A program made the position numbers and the translations under genes. From assembly GCF_018811945.1 (NCBI RefSeq), contig NZ_JACRVU010000007.1, positions 86,847 through 150,846 on the forward strand: a stretch of DNA of 64,000 nt, written 5' to 3'. Position 1 is the first letter of the stretch. Every line of letters starts with the position of its first letter. A model generated the notes under the pieces. The model saw only the letters and a program-made list of their open reading frames with translations, searched no databases and had not been told where the DNA came from. Positions 21,507-29,529 of this stretch are shown piece after piece. The DNA is from Gluconobacter sp. P1C6_b. GTDB taxonomy: Bacteria > Pseudomonadota > Alphaproteobacteria > Acetobacterales > Acetobacteraceae.

Positions 21507-22250
21507 TCAGACGGCCGTGACGGCTGCGGGAACGCTGTTTCTGGAAGTGGCGTCTGTCGTGACGGGGATTTCCGCGGTGTCGTCTTCGCGCAGGATGTAG
21601 CCGCGTCCCCAGACGGTAGCGATCAGGTTTCCGGCGCCAACATTCTGGAGCTTGCGACGCAGCTTGCAGATGAAGACGTCGATGATCTTCATTTCCGGCT
21701 CGTCGATGCCGCCATAGAGGTGGTTGAGAAACGCGTCCTTGGTCAGGACGGATCCCTTGCGGATTACCAGCAGTTCCAGAATGGCATATTCCTTGCCCGT
21801 CAGGTGCAGCGGTGCACCATCGACCGTGACGTTCTTGCCATTCAGATCCAGTTCCAGATTGCCGACGCGAAGCTTCGGCTCGGCAAAGCCACGGGAGCGC
21901 CGCATGACGGCCTGCAGACGGGCGACCAGTTCGCCTGCGTCGTAAGGCTTGGTCATGTAGTCGTCTGCACCCATGGAGAAGGCCCGGATTTTCGCCTGGG
22001 GGCGCAGCAGGGCGGAGAGGACAAGAATGGGCGTCGTGATACGCGCGGCCCGGGCACGGCGGATGACTTCGTAGCCCTCAAGGTCGTTCAGCATCAGTTC
22101 GAGCACCACCACATCGTAGTCATAGTGACGAAGCATCTCGATGGCCTCTTCGCCAGACGGCGTGTGGTCCACGGTGAAAGACGCGGTCCGCAGGATCTGG
22201 GACAATGTGGTGGCGGCTGACTGATCGCTGTCGACAAGAAGGATACGCAT
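21507..22250 (-). CDS. ctrA: cell-cycle response regulator CtrA with Glu at the phosphoacceptor site
   Basis: A 247-residue OmpR-type regulator that matches Caulobacter CtrA across its length, especially the DNA-binding part (FLNHLYGGIDEPEMKIIDVF, then the VWGRGYILRE wing). The ATG at 22250 starts MRILLVDSDQ; a longer frame upstream has no match. In CtrA, Asp51 is phosphorylated through CckA-ChpT. Here codon 51 (22098-22100) is GAA: VVVLE51LMLND. The acidic pocket is also changed, with D7-S8 where E7-D8 is expected. S79 and K101 are retained. Glu at this position mimics phospho-Asp in Caulobacter (the D51E allele), so the protein is probably active without phosphorylation. A CtrA box lies upstream. 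Confidence 0.88.
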   Translation of the reverse strand: MRILLVDSDQSAATTLSQILRTASFTVDHTPSGEEAIEMLRHYDYDVVVLELMLNDLEGYEVIRRARAARITTPILVLSALLRPQAKIRAFSMGADDYMTKPYDAGELVARLQAVMRRSRGFAEPKLRVGNLELDLNGKNVTVDGAPLHLTGKEYAILELLVIRKGSVLTKDAFLNHLYGGIDEPEMKIIDVFICKLRRKLQNVGAGNLIATVWGRGYILREDDTAEIPVTTDATSRNSVPAAVTAV

Positions 22251-22364
22251 GTTCTCAACTCCCGGCTTGGTGAAGCAATGGTTACTACCCAAGGTTGTGT
22301 GTGTCGATAGACATGGATCAAAAATCGTAAAATTGTCATTATTTTTCCCGTCAGAGGAGAACGT

Positions 22365-22379
22365 TAGGGTTCTCTTAAG
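22365..22379. promoter_or_regulatory. near-consensus CtrA binding site
   Basis: TTAG-GGTTCTC-TTAA matches the Caulobacter full site TTAA-N7-TTAA with one difference and the exact spacing. It lies between divergent ctrA (start 22250) and fliI (start 22439), 115 and 60 bases from the respective starts. The position suits autoregulation of ctrA and control of the flagellar genes. Sequence match only. Confidence 0.6.
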
Positions 22380-22438
22380 GGTGTGGTTGTAGGGTTGAAA
22401 GATCGGAACAATCCGCGGAAAACGGTCAGAAACTGCCA

Positions 22439-23797
22439 ATGGACGACTACGACAGACTGCTTGCAAGGCTTTCGAACCTCACCTGCGACTGGGTTGTAGG
22501 GAGCGTTAAAGACGTTATCGGTCTCTGTCTGACCGTCATCGGACTCGAAGGTTTCATTACGATTGGGGACCGAGTCGCGATAAGGGCGCGTGATGGACGG
22601 GTTGTACAATCCGAGGTTGTGGGGTTTCAGGGCGATGTCGCGCGGCTCATGTCCTTCGGGCCTCTGGACGGAATTGGTCCAGGCTGTGAGGCCAGGATTC
22701 CGCTGAACCGCCATGATGGTGGTCTGGGCGTCAATGAAAGCTGGCTGGGCCGCGTTCTGGATCCGCTGGGACAGCCGATCGACGGGAAGGGGCCTCTGTT
22801 TCCGTCGTTTGAGCGGCAGCCGGTCCAGTGTCCTCCGCCCAATGCTGCAAGCCGGGCGCGGCTTGGCGATCGTATCGACCTCGGGGTTCGGGCGCTTGAT
22901 ACTTTCACGACCTGCCGGCGCGGACAGAGGCTCGGGCTTTTCGCAGGGTCGGGTGTGGGGAAGTCGACATTGCTGTCCATGCTGGCAAGGGGAGCTGACT
23001 GCGATGTCGCCGTGATCTCGCTTGTGGGTGAGCGTGGGCGCGAGGTGCGGGAGTTCATCGAGGACGATCTCGGGCCGGAAGGGCTGGCGCGTAGTGTGCT
23101 GGTGATCGCGACTTCGGATTCACCGCCACTGATGCGTCGTGAAGCGGCCCTGTCCGCCATGGCCATCGCGGAATATTTCCGGAACCAGGGCAAATCGGTC
23201 CTTCTGCTGATGGATAGCGTGACGCGGTTCTGCATGGCGCTGCGTGAAATCGGTCTGTCGGCCGGAGAGCCGCCGGCGACGCGGGGTTATCCGCCTTCGG
23301 TTTTTGCCGAGCTGCCGCGTCTTCTGGAGAGGGCAGGGCCTGGCTATGCCGATCAGGGTATGATCACGGCGCTCTTCACGGTTCTCGTGGAAGGAGATGA
23401 CCAGAATGAGCCGGTTGCGGATGCCGTGCGTGGCATTCTGGACGGGCATATCATTCTTGACCGCAAGATCGGCGAGCAGGGGCGTTATCCTGCCATTGAT
23501 GTTCTGCGTTCCCTGTCGCGTGCGGTTCCGGGATGCAATTCGCCTGAGGAAAACGCTCTGACGCAACGCGCGCGTGCCGCGATGGCGACCTATCAGCGGA
23601 TGGCGGACATGATCCGGCTGGGGGCCTACAAGCCCGGAACGGATCGTGAGGTGGATGAAGCCATCGCCCTGATGCCAAAGCTGAACGAGTTTCTGTCTCA
23701 GGGGCGGAACGAACGCACCACGCGCGCCGAGGCTTTTGAACAACTGGCGCAGATCATGCAGATGCCGCTGAAAAACCTGCCCCCGAATGAATCGTAA
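22439..23797 (+). CDS. fliI: flagellar export ATPase FliI
   Basis: FliI powers the flagellar type III export gate with FliH and FliJ. The 452-residue protein is related to F1 beta subunits. Walker A is AGSGVGKST at about 169-177, Walker B is LLLMDSVTRF near 257, and the family stretch RGYPPSVFAELPRLLERAG is intact. The flagellar and injectisome ATPases are close; alphaproteobacterial gene content (ctrA beside, a FliJ-like gene after) favours FliI. It is divergent from ctrA with a CtrA box in between. Confidence 0.9.
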   Translation: MDDYDRLLARLSNLTCDWVVGSVKDVIGLCLTVIGLEGFITIGDRVAIRARDGRVVQSEVVGFQGDVARLMSFGPLDGIGPGCEARIPLNRHDGGLGVNESWLGRVLDPLGQPIDGKGPLFPSFERQPVQCPPPNAASRARLGDRIDLGVRALDTFTTCRRGQRLGLFAGSGVGKSTLLSMLARGADCDVAVISLVGERGREVREFIEDDLGPEGLARSVLVIATSDSPPLMRREAALSAMAIAEYFRNQGKSVLLLMDSVTRFCMALREIGLSAGEPPATRGYPPSVFAELPRLLERAGPGYADQGMITALFTVLVEGDDQNEPVADAVRGILDGHIILDRKIGEQGRYPAIDVLRSLSRAVPGCNSPEENALTQRARAAMATYQRMADMIRLGAYKPGTDREVDEAIALMPKLNEFLSQGRNERTTRAEAFEQLAQIMQMPLKNLPPNES

Positions 23798-23808
23798 AGG
23801 ACCTCACA

Positions 23809-24234
23809 ATGGAACCCTCACCTCTTGAGACACTGATTACCCTGCGGGAGCAGGAGCTCGATCTTGTGGAACGCAGCTTTGCAGAGGCCGTGGCGCGGGA
23901 AACGGCGGCGGAGGAAAAACTGACTGTGGCGCAGGCGGAGATCCTGAACGAACAGCGGATCGCGTCCAGCCCTACAGCGGATGACGGCGCTGTGGAGGCA
24001 TTCAGTCGGTGGCTTCCCGCGGGGCGGCAGGCGGTCCTGGAAGCGAGGGAGCGCTGTCGGGAAGCGGCGATGGATCGCGAGGCAGTGCGTTCAGCCCTGA
24101 TCGCTGCCCGGGCAGCGATGGAGGCTGTCAGGATCTTGCGGAAAGAGCAGAAGGAAGAAGAGCGGCAGGCAGACCTCAGAAAGGAACAGAATGCTCTGGA
24201 TGAACTCGCTGTCCGTCAGTTCGGCAGGTCGTGA
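23809..24234 (+). CDS. fliJ: FliJ-like coiled-coil protein
   Basis: A 141-residue, strongly charged, nearly all-helical protein (LITLREQELDLVERSFAEAV near the start, VRILRKEQKEEERQADLRKE near the end). Size, coiled-coil composition and position 11 bases after fliI fit FliJ, the stalk that inserts in the FliI ring. FliJ is poorly conserved, so the name rests mainly on context. Its last 19 bases overlap the convergent gene at 24216. Confidence 0.65.
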   Translation: MEPSPLETLITLREQELDLVERSFAEAVARETAAEEKLTVAQAEILNEQRIASSPTADDGAVEAFSRWLPAGRQAVLEARERCREAAMDREAVRSALIAARAAMEAVRILRKEQKEEERQADLRKEQNALDELAVRQFGRS

Positions 24235-24647
24235 GAGGGGCCATGCCCGCGTAGAGCCGTCTCGATCTGGGCAGCGGTGCCAATCAGGGCGCAGGCGACC
24301 GGATGGGTGCTGTCGCGGACGAAGGCCAGGACGAGGTCGGGATCGCTCGGGAAAAGGTCGCTTTGCAGCGTGATGACCGGTGTCATTTCGCCGTTGCGGG
24401 ATGCTCCTTCTGCTGCATGTGAAAGAAGACGGGCAACAGCTTTTTCCAGTGCGGGAAGAAGCACCGTGTGGGGGGCGTCATGATGTGCGGTATGGGTCGC
24501 AATCAGTTCTTCCCAGCCGCTACGGGTTACGAAAGCGGGGATGCCGTCAGGCGGCGTATCGCGTTCGGCACGCAGAAGGGCGCCGGACTGGGCCATGCCG
24601 AGGATATCCAGGGCTGGGAGAATCGCGGGGTCGAGTTTGATGGACAT
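24216..24647 (-). CDS. uncharacterised 143-residue protein
   Basis: I do not recognise the family. The protein is soluble and acidic to neutral, without a signal peptide or spans. It has an N-terminal MSIKLDPAILPALDILGMAQ segment, a HTAHHDAPHTVLLPALEKAV histidine-rich helix near residues 52-72 and a hydrophobic VACALIGTAAQIETAL helix near the end. It follows the exported protein at 24716-25270 in the same direction after 68 bases and may share its transcript. The ALGCN-like codon use matches its neighbours. It overlaps fliJ tail-to-tail by 19 bases. Confidence 0.6.
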   Translation of the reverse strand: MSIKLDPAILPALDILGMAQSGALLRAERDTPPDGIPAFVTRSGWEELIATHTAHHDAPHTVLLPALEKAVARLLSHAAEGASRNGEMTPVITLQSDLFPSDPDLVLAFVRDSTHPVACALIGTAAQIETALRGHGPSHDLPN

Positions 24648-24715
24648 TCGGGTCTTTGGTTCGTGAGGGGAAGAGGCCGGCTTATTCCATGGAAGGCGCG
24701 GCCTCTGTGCCGTTG

Positions 24716-25270
24716 TCAGTGCGGTGGGTTGCCCATGGCCTGCATCAGGGCTGTGACCTGTTCGGGCTGGGCCTTGAAGAGGGCGACATTGGACGGGTTG
24801 GGACTTGGCATTCCCGTCGGAAGCTGTCCGTTGCTGGCGGCCAGAGTCATGCCGAATGTGGTCATGCCCATCACAAAGCTCTCGGGAGTGAAGCCGTGGC
24901 TTTGCAGGACGGGTGCCAGTCCCGGAACCTGACTGATCTGCCGGATTGTTTCTGCAAGACCCGTGCCATGAGAGTTGGGGGGCTGGATATTGCGGGCCTG
25001 AAGTTCAGCAATCGTTGCTGCGGCGCGGGTCATGAAATCAGGCGGCAGCGGGTAATGCATGGCCCGCTCCGTATCCGCGCGGACCTGAGGGGGGACCTGC
25101 TGGGTCTGCTGCGGCGCGCCCTGAAGGGGGTCGCTTCCGTCAATCTGGGTCTGGCTCTGGGCGCCGCCCTGATAGGCGGAGGGCGGATAGGACTGTGCCT
25201 GTGCGGCCAGAGGCAGCATTGCAACGGAAACGAGAAGGGCCGAGAGCCCTGTCATGCGGGGAAATGTCAT
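24716..25270 (-). CDS. exported protein of unknown function
   Basis: A 184-residue precursor. The ATG at 25270 overlaps the aminopeptidase stop (ATGA), so it is translationally coupled to that gene; an upstream ATG at 25282 lies inside the aminopeptidase. A Sec signal peptide (MTFPRMTGLSALLVSVAMLP, cleavage after AQA) is followed by a Gln/Pro/Ser-rich linker to about residue 60. A helical domain follows with PLPPDFMTRAAATIAELQAR and VLQSHGFTPESFVMGMTTFG. I do not recognise the family. Coupling to a cytosolic aminopeptidase is odd for a periplasmic protein. Confidence 0.7.
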   Translation of the reverse strand: MTFPRMTGLSALLVSVAMLPLAAQAQSYPPSAYQGGAQSQTQIDGSDPLQGAPQQTQQVPPQVRADTERAMHYPLPPDFMTRAAATIAELQARNIQPPNSHGTGLAETIRQISQVPGLAPVLQSHGFTPESFVMGMTTFGMTLAASNGQLPTGMPSPNPSNVALFKAQPEQVTALMQAMGNPPH

Positions 25271-26514
25271 GCCTGCACCCATTCGCCTGCGCGCATCAGT
25301 GGCACGCGGTTGCCATTCTTGAGACCATCAAGGTCGATCTTGTCCGAACCGATCATCCAGTCAATGTGGATGAGGGAGTCGTTGACGCCTCGCTCCAGCA
25401 GTTCTTCCGGCGTCAGACCTTCGATATCGACCATGCACTTCGTATAGGCCTGACCGAGGGCGATGTGGCTGGACGCGTTTTCGTCGAAGAGCGTGTTGCG
25501 ATACAGGATTTTGCTGGCCGAGATGGGCGAGGAGTGCGGCACGAGAGCCACTTCACCGATCCGGGCCGCGCCTTCATCGGTGCTGAGGATGCGCTTGAGC
25601 ACGTCTTCGCCATGGCTCGCGGACGCTTCGACGATCCGCCCGTTTTCAAAGCGGACAGCGATGTTGTCGATCAGCGTGCCCTGATGGAAAAGCGGCTTGG
25701 TGCTGCTGACCCGGCCATCGACCCTGCTGCGATGGGGCGTTGTGAAGATTTCTTCCGTCGGGATATTCGGGTTGCAGACAATGCCGTTGCCCGATTTTTC
25801 CGAGCCGCCCGCCCAGAGATGGCCATCCGCGAGGCCAACCGTCAGATCGGTGCCGGGGCCGTTGAAATGCAGGGCCTCGAAGCGGCTGTCATTCATGTAT
25901 TTTGCCCGGGCGTGCAGGCGGGCGTTATGGGCTTTCCACTCGGCGACCGGATCGGCCACATCGACACGGGAGGCCTTGAAGATTCCTTCCCACAGGGCTG
26001 CGAGTGCTTCATCGGCCGGAAGCTCCGGGAAGACCTGTGTGGCCCAGGCCGGGGTGGCGCAGGCGATGATGTTCCAGTTCACGGCGAACTGGGTGATGAT
26101 TTCCATTGCCGGGCGGTTGGCCTTGGAATTGGCGCGGTTGGCGCGGGAGATACGCTCGGGGTCCTGGCCCTTCAGAAGGGTCGGATTGGCGCCCGTGATG
26201 GCCATGCGGGCTGCGCCTTCACGGAAGGCGCGTGCCATGCCATCGGCCAGCCATGTGGGTGCGACGTCGAAGGCTTCGTCCGGGGCATGGATGAAGCGGG
26301 CCAGCGTGGTCTCGTCATCCGCGTACAGTGTCGTCACAAGGGAAGCGCCAGCCTTGTAGGCGTGCTCCGTCACGCGGCGAACCAGCGGGACGGCATCCAG
26401 CGGTGCTGTGATGAGAAGCTGCTGGCCCGGCGCGATGTTCAGGCCAACGCGGACGGCAACCTCGCCCAGGCGATCAAGGAGCTGTTCGTGCGAAAAGGTG
26501 GAAGGAGCGGACAC
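25267..26514 (-). CDS. M29-family aminopeptidase (PepS/AmpS type)
   Basis: A metal-dependent aminopeptidase that would release N-terminal residues from peptides in the cytoplasm. The text matches the thermophilic aminopeptidase family M29: LLDRLGEVAVRVGLNIAPGQ at the N-terminus, FNGPGTDLTVGLADGHLWAG in the middle, EIFTTPHRSRVDGRVSSTKP with catalytic Glu and His, and the C-terminal DFIHIDWMIGS-like segment (SLIHIDWMIGSDKIDLDG). The open frame reaches 27381 but that part is antisense to the glycosyltransferase. A GTG at 26514 with a GAAAGAG site gives the family's usual ~415 residues; ATGs at 26538 and 26550 are alternatives. Confidence 0.88.
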   Translation of the reverse strand: MSAPSTFSHEQLLDRLGEVAVRVGLNIAPGQQLLITAPLDAVPLVRRVTEHAYKAGASLVTTLYADDETTLARFIHAPDEAFDVAPTWLADGMARAFREGAARMAITGANPTLLKGQDPERISRANRANSKANRPAMEIITQFAVNWNIIACATPAWATQVFPELPADEALAALWEGIFKASRVDVADPVAEWKAHNARLHARAKYMNDSRFEALHFNGPGTDLTVGLADGHLWAGGSEKSGNGIVCNPNIPTEEIFTTPHRSRVDGRVSSTKPLFHQGTLIDNIAVRFENGRIVEASASHGEDVLKRILSTDEGAARIGEVALVPHSSPISASKILYRNTLFDENASSHIALGQAYTKCMVDIEGLTPEELLERGVNDSLIHIDWMIGSDKIDLDGLKNGNRVPLMRAGEWVQA

Positions 26515-26640
26515 GTTGGACTCTTTCGCAGTGATCATTCTGTCCGTCATGGTGTGCCCTGTGACGGCGAAGTGCAAGAGAGCTGCGTGGGATCGGGCTG
26601 TGACGTGACAGGTCTGCGGACGCGCAGTATCGTCACGGGC

Positions 26641-27447
26641 ATGCAACCCGGACTTCATATTTTTGCCGATGCTGGCGAGCCAGACCAGCGGCCATTCGAT
26701 GTTGCGGTTGTCATGCCGAGCCTGCTGCGGCCTTCCATCGTCCGGGCGCTCCAGTCCATTTTTGAGCAGAAGGGTGGATTGCGGGTCCAGATCATGATCG
26801 GTCTGGATCGGGCACCAGGCGAGGGTGCGGACGAACTGGTGCGGCAGGCGCTCGAAGGACGTCCGCCCGGCTGGGTCGTCGAAGTGCTGTGGCCCGGCTA
26901 TTCCACGTCCCAGAGGCATGGCGGATTTGGCCGTGCAAAGGATGGTGGCGTGTTGCGCAGTGTGCTCAGCCAGCTCTCGAACGCGCCGCGGATTGCCTAT
27001 CTTGATGACGACAACTGGTGGGCGCCGGAGCACCTGTCCTCCCTGCTGAAGGCGATCGAGGGACAGGACTGGGCCTGGGCCGGGCGCTGGTTCGTGCATC
27101 CGCGAACACTGATGCCGATCTGCGAAGATCAGTGGGAATCTGTCGGGATTGGCGGCGGGATTTTCCGGGAAAGCTATGGCGGGTTTGTGGACCCGAACTG
27201 CCTGATGATCGACCGGACACGGGTGCCGGAAGCTCTGGACATGTGGAACCAGCCTCTGGCCGGAGACGGGACACAGATGACGGCGGACCGGAATGTTTTC
27301 AGACTTCTGAAGGACAGGCCGGGCAGGCCAACCGGCGAATATACGGCGTATTATGTTCTGACAGAGACCGACGGGTTGCACCCGGCCCGGCTGCGGCTGA
27401 TGGGGGCGCGGGCCTGGGATGCGGCATCCCGGAAAACGGTCGCCTGA
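26641..27447 (+). CDS. glycosyltransferase-like protein (GT-A fold)
   Basis: A 268-residue cytosolic protein with features of family 2 glycosyltransferases. An opening strand FDVAVVMPSLLRPSIVRALQ is followed by IAYLDDDNWWAPEHLSSLLK near residue 120, where DDD would be the metal-binding DxD motif. An acceptor-side region with CEDQWESVG follows. The ATG at 26641 is chosen because the upstream open frame is antisense to the aminopeptidase. It is divergent from that gene by about 125 bases and followed by a strong terminator, so it is monocistronic. Donor and acceptor are unknown. Confidence 0.7.
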   Translation: MQPGLHIFADAGEPDQRPFDVAVVMPSLLRPSIVRALQSIFEQKGGLRVQIMIGLDRAPGEGADELVRQALEGRPPGWVVEVLWPGYSTSQRHGGFGRAKDGGVLRSVLSQLSNAPRIAYLDDDNWWAPEHLSSLLKAIEGQDWAWAGRWFVHPRTLMPICEDQWESVGIGGGIFRESYGGFVDPNCLMIDRTRVPEALDMWNQPLAGDGTQMTADRNVFRLLKDRPGRPTGEYTAYYVLTETDGLHPARLRLMGARAWDAASRKTVA

Positions 27448-27451
27448 TGCA

Positions 27452-27490
27452 AAACGGCCGGTGCAGAGTTTTCCTCTGCACCGGCCGTTT
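27452..27490. terminator. bidirectional hairpin terminator
   Basis: A perfect 17-bp stem (27452-27468 paired with 27474-27490) with a 5-base loop, carrying AAA at one end and TTT at the other. It lies between the convergent glycosyltransferase and small coiled-coil genes and can serve both strands. Confidence 0.85.
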
Positions 27491-27499
27491 CAGCCGCCA

Positions 27500-27775
27500 T
27501 TACATGGAACGGATCGTGTTGCGACGCGGCGGGCGGCGCTGGCGGTCGGACTGGGCGTTCGGATTGGCGGCCTTGGCCGCCTTTTCGCGTGCGATGGTGC
27601 GTAGTTCGACCTCCAGTTCGCGGATGCGGCGCTGGATGCTCTCCTTCAGTGTCGGAGAGGTGTGGGACTTCATGGACGCGATCGTCTCCTTGAGGTCCCG
27701 GAGCTGTTTTTCCTTTTCGGCCTGATTGCGGCGAATAGGCTGGTTGTCGGACATCTGTCCCTGAAATGCACGCAT
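27500..27775 (-). CDS. small charged coiled-coil protein
   Basis: A 91-residue protein dominated by a charged helix (RRNQAEKEKQLRDLKETIAS and ESIQRRIRELEVELRTIARE), with a basic tail ending RRPPRRNTIRSM. It has no signal peptide. It may bind nucleic acid or serve as a scaffold; I do not recognise a family. In-frame starts are ATG 27793, 27775 and 27754; 27775 has a GGAAAG at a workable distance. A bidirectional terminator lies just after it. Confidence 0.6.
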   Translation of the reverse strand: MRAFQGQMSDNQPIRRNQAEKEKQLRDLKETIASMKSHTSPTLKESIQRRIRELEVELRTIAREKAAKAANPNAQSDRQRRPPRRNTIRSM

Positions 27776-27913
27776 GTGTTCGTCTTTCCGCATGAAGCAT
27801 TCACAGGCCTCCCGCTCATCCGGAGGATGGCGGGATGGAACACGCGAAAGCGTGCCCGGCTGGCCCTGTCTGGCTCATGATTATGGGGGACGGAGTATTA
27901 CCGTCCGGTTAAT

Positions 27914-28981
27914 TCAGGATCGGGGAGAGAGGATGTCCCGCAAAGCGTCTGTCAGGCGTATGCAGGCCTCGTCCGTTCCGATCGAGATGCGCAGCCAGTC
28001 CTGGATGCGCGGGGTTGAGAGATGCCGGACCAGAATCGCCCGTTCGCGCAGTGCGGCGGCGATGTCTCCGGCCCTGTGCTCCGTGTGGTGCACGAGAACA
28101 AAGTTGGCACAGGATGGCAGGACTTGGAAGCCAAGATTTTCAAGCTCCGGGACCAGCCTGTCACGACTGGCGATAACGCGCGCCGTGATGTCCGCAAGCC
28201 AGTCGGTATCCTGGATCGCGGCGATGGCCCCGGCCTGTGCCGGGCGGGAGAGGGGATAGGAATTGAAGCTGTCCTTGACCCGGATGAGACCTTCGATCAG
28301 CTCTGGGGAGCCGATCGCAAAACCCACACGCAGTCCTGCCAGAGCATAGGACTTGGACAGCGTCTGGACCACCAGAAGATTGTCATACCGGTGTGTCAGT
28401 TCAATGGCGGATTGTGCCCCGAAATCGACATAGGCCTCGTCGATGATGACGGTGTGGTCCGGATGACGCTTCAGGAGCGTTTCGATCTGCTCCAGCGGCA
28501 GGGCGATGCCCGTGTTCGCATTGGGATTGGCGACGATGATGCCGCCGCAATCACCCGTATAGGCGTCGATGTCGATCGCAAAATTGTCATTGAGCGGGAT
28601 GTGGCGGAATGGCTGTTCGAACAGTCCACAATAGACCGGATAGAAGCCGTAGGTCACATCCGAAAACAGGACCGGTGCGTCATCGTGGAACAGGGCGCGG
28701 AAGGCATGGGCCAGCACTTCGTCCGAGCCGTTGCCGACGAAGACGCGGTCCGACGTTGTGCCGAAGCAGGCCGCAATGGTGTTGCGAAGAACTGTCGCCG
28801 TGGGGTCTGGATACAGGCGCAGGTCATCGGATGCGGCGTTCCGGATGGCTGTCAGCACTTTCGGGCTCGGACCGTATGGAGACTCGTTCGTGTTGAGTTT
28901 CAGCAGGTCCGCGACCTTGGGCTGTTCGCCCGGAACATAGGGGTGCAGGTCACGGACACGGCGGTTCCAGAAACGGCTCAT
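27914..28981 (-). CDS. hisC: histidinol-phosphate aminotransferase
   Basis: HisC makes histidinol phosphate from imidazole-acetol phosphate with glutamate; in some bacteria it also serves aromatic amino-acid transamination. The 355-residue protein has the fold-type I layout: LLKLNTNESPYGPSPKVL at the N-terminus, VFVGNGSDEVLAHAFRAL, the DEAYVDFG region, and the PLP lysine in TLSKSYALAGLRVGFAIG. The ATG overlaps the stop of the ankyrin gene upstream (ATGA at 28978-28981), so the two are coupled. Confidence 0.92.
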   Translation of the reverse strand: MSRFWNRRVRDLHPYVPGEQPKVADLLKLNTNESPYGPSPKVLTAIRNAASDDLRLYPDPTATVLRNTIAACFGTTSDRVFVGNGSDEVLAHAFRALFHDDAPVLFSDVTYGFYPVYCGLFEQPFRHIPLNDNFAIDIDAYTGDCGGIIVANPNANTGIALPLEQIETLLKRHPDHTVIIDEAYVDFGAQSAIELTHRYDNLLVVQTLSKSYALAGLRVGFAIGSPELIEGLIRVKDSFNSYPLSRPAQAGAIAAIQDTDWLADITARVIASRDRLVPELENLGFQVLPSCANFVLVHHTEHRAGDIAAALRERAILVRHLSTPRIQDWLRISIGTDEACIRLTDALRDILSPRS

Positions 28982-29478
28982 GCGGGCGTTCCGGTGAACA
29001 GGCTGGTCATGAGCTGACGCTCGGCGAGGTCACGGGCGGAGACGCCGTCCGCGTCCTTCAGGTCCGGGTTTGCTCCGGCCGCCAGAAGCTTTCTGGCCAT
29101 GTCTTCACGGTTGAACATGATGGAAAACATCAGCGGCGTGCGACCGGCATGATTGGCATGATCCACCTGTGCACCGTGATCGAGCAGAAGTGTTGCGATG
29201 TTGGTCAGGCCCTTGAAGGCCACACCGGAGAGGGCCGTGGCGCCCTTGAGATCGGTGGCTTCCGTATCGGCGCCACGATCCAGCAGCAGGCGCGTGGCGT
29301 CGGCGTGGCCGTTATAGGTGGCGACGATCAGCGCGGTGTAGCCGCGGCTGTCGGGCGTATCGATGGCCATGCCGGCATCCAGAAACTGGGTCAGGAGGTC
29401 GGTATCGCCTTCACGGGCCGCGTCAATGAACAGGGCGGTGATCTGGTCTGACGTGAAAGTGACGTTCTGGGCGTTCAT
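28978..29478 (-). CDS. ankyrin-repeat protein
   Basis: A 166-residue cytosolic protein made of about four ankyrin repeats: DTPDSRGYTALIVATYNGHA, TDLKGATALSGVAFKGLTNI, VDHANHAGRTPLMFSIMFNR, and a last partial repeat from LKDADGVSARDLAERQ. The repeats bind protein partners; the partner is unknown. A GTG at 29490 could add four residues; ATG 29478 is preferred. It is translationally coupled to hisC, an unusual pairing. Single short ankyrin proteins also occur beside catalases and metabolic genes in proteobacteria. Confidence 0.85.
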   Translation of the reverse strand: MNAQNVTFTSDQITALFIDAAREGDTDLLTQFLDAGMAIDTPDSRGYTALIVATYNGHADATRLLLDRGADTEATDLKGATALSGVAFKGLTNIATLLLDHGAQVDHANHAGRTPLMFSIMFNREDMARKLLAAGANPDLKDADGVSARDLAERQLMTSLFTGTPA

Positions 29479-29529
29479 GACGGTTTCCACATGGCGGTGT
29501 CCCCTCGCGGGGTGTTGTCGGAGGAGAGG

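Noticed and set aside
25195..26640. N-terminal two-thirds of a 750-residue plus-strand open frame
   Set aside because: This part is antisense to the M29 aminopeptidase; only the last 268 residues look like a glycosyltransferase.
26551..27381. N-terminal extension of the aminopeptidase frame
   Set aside because: It is antisense to the glycosyltransferase and has no peptidase features; family length fits a start near 26514.
27873..27905. GGACGG/CCGTCC hairpin after hisC as a terminator
   Set aside because: No T-tract follows on the minus strand and the stem is short.
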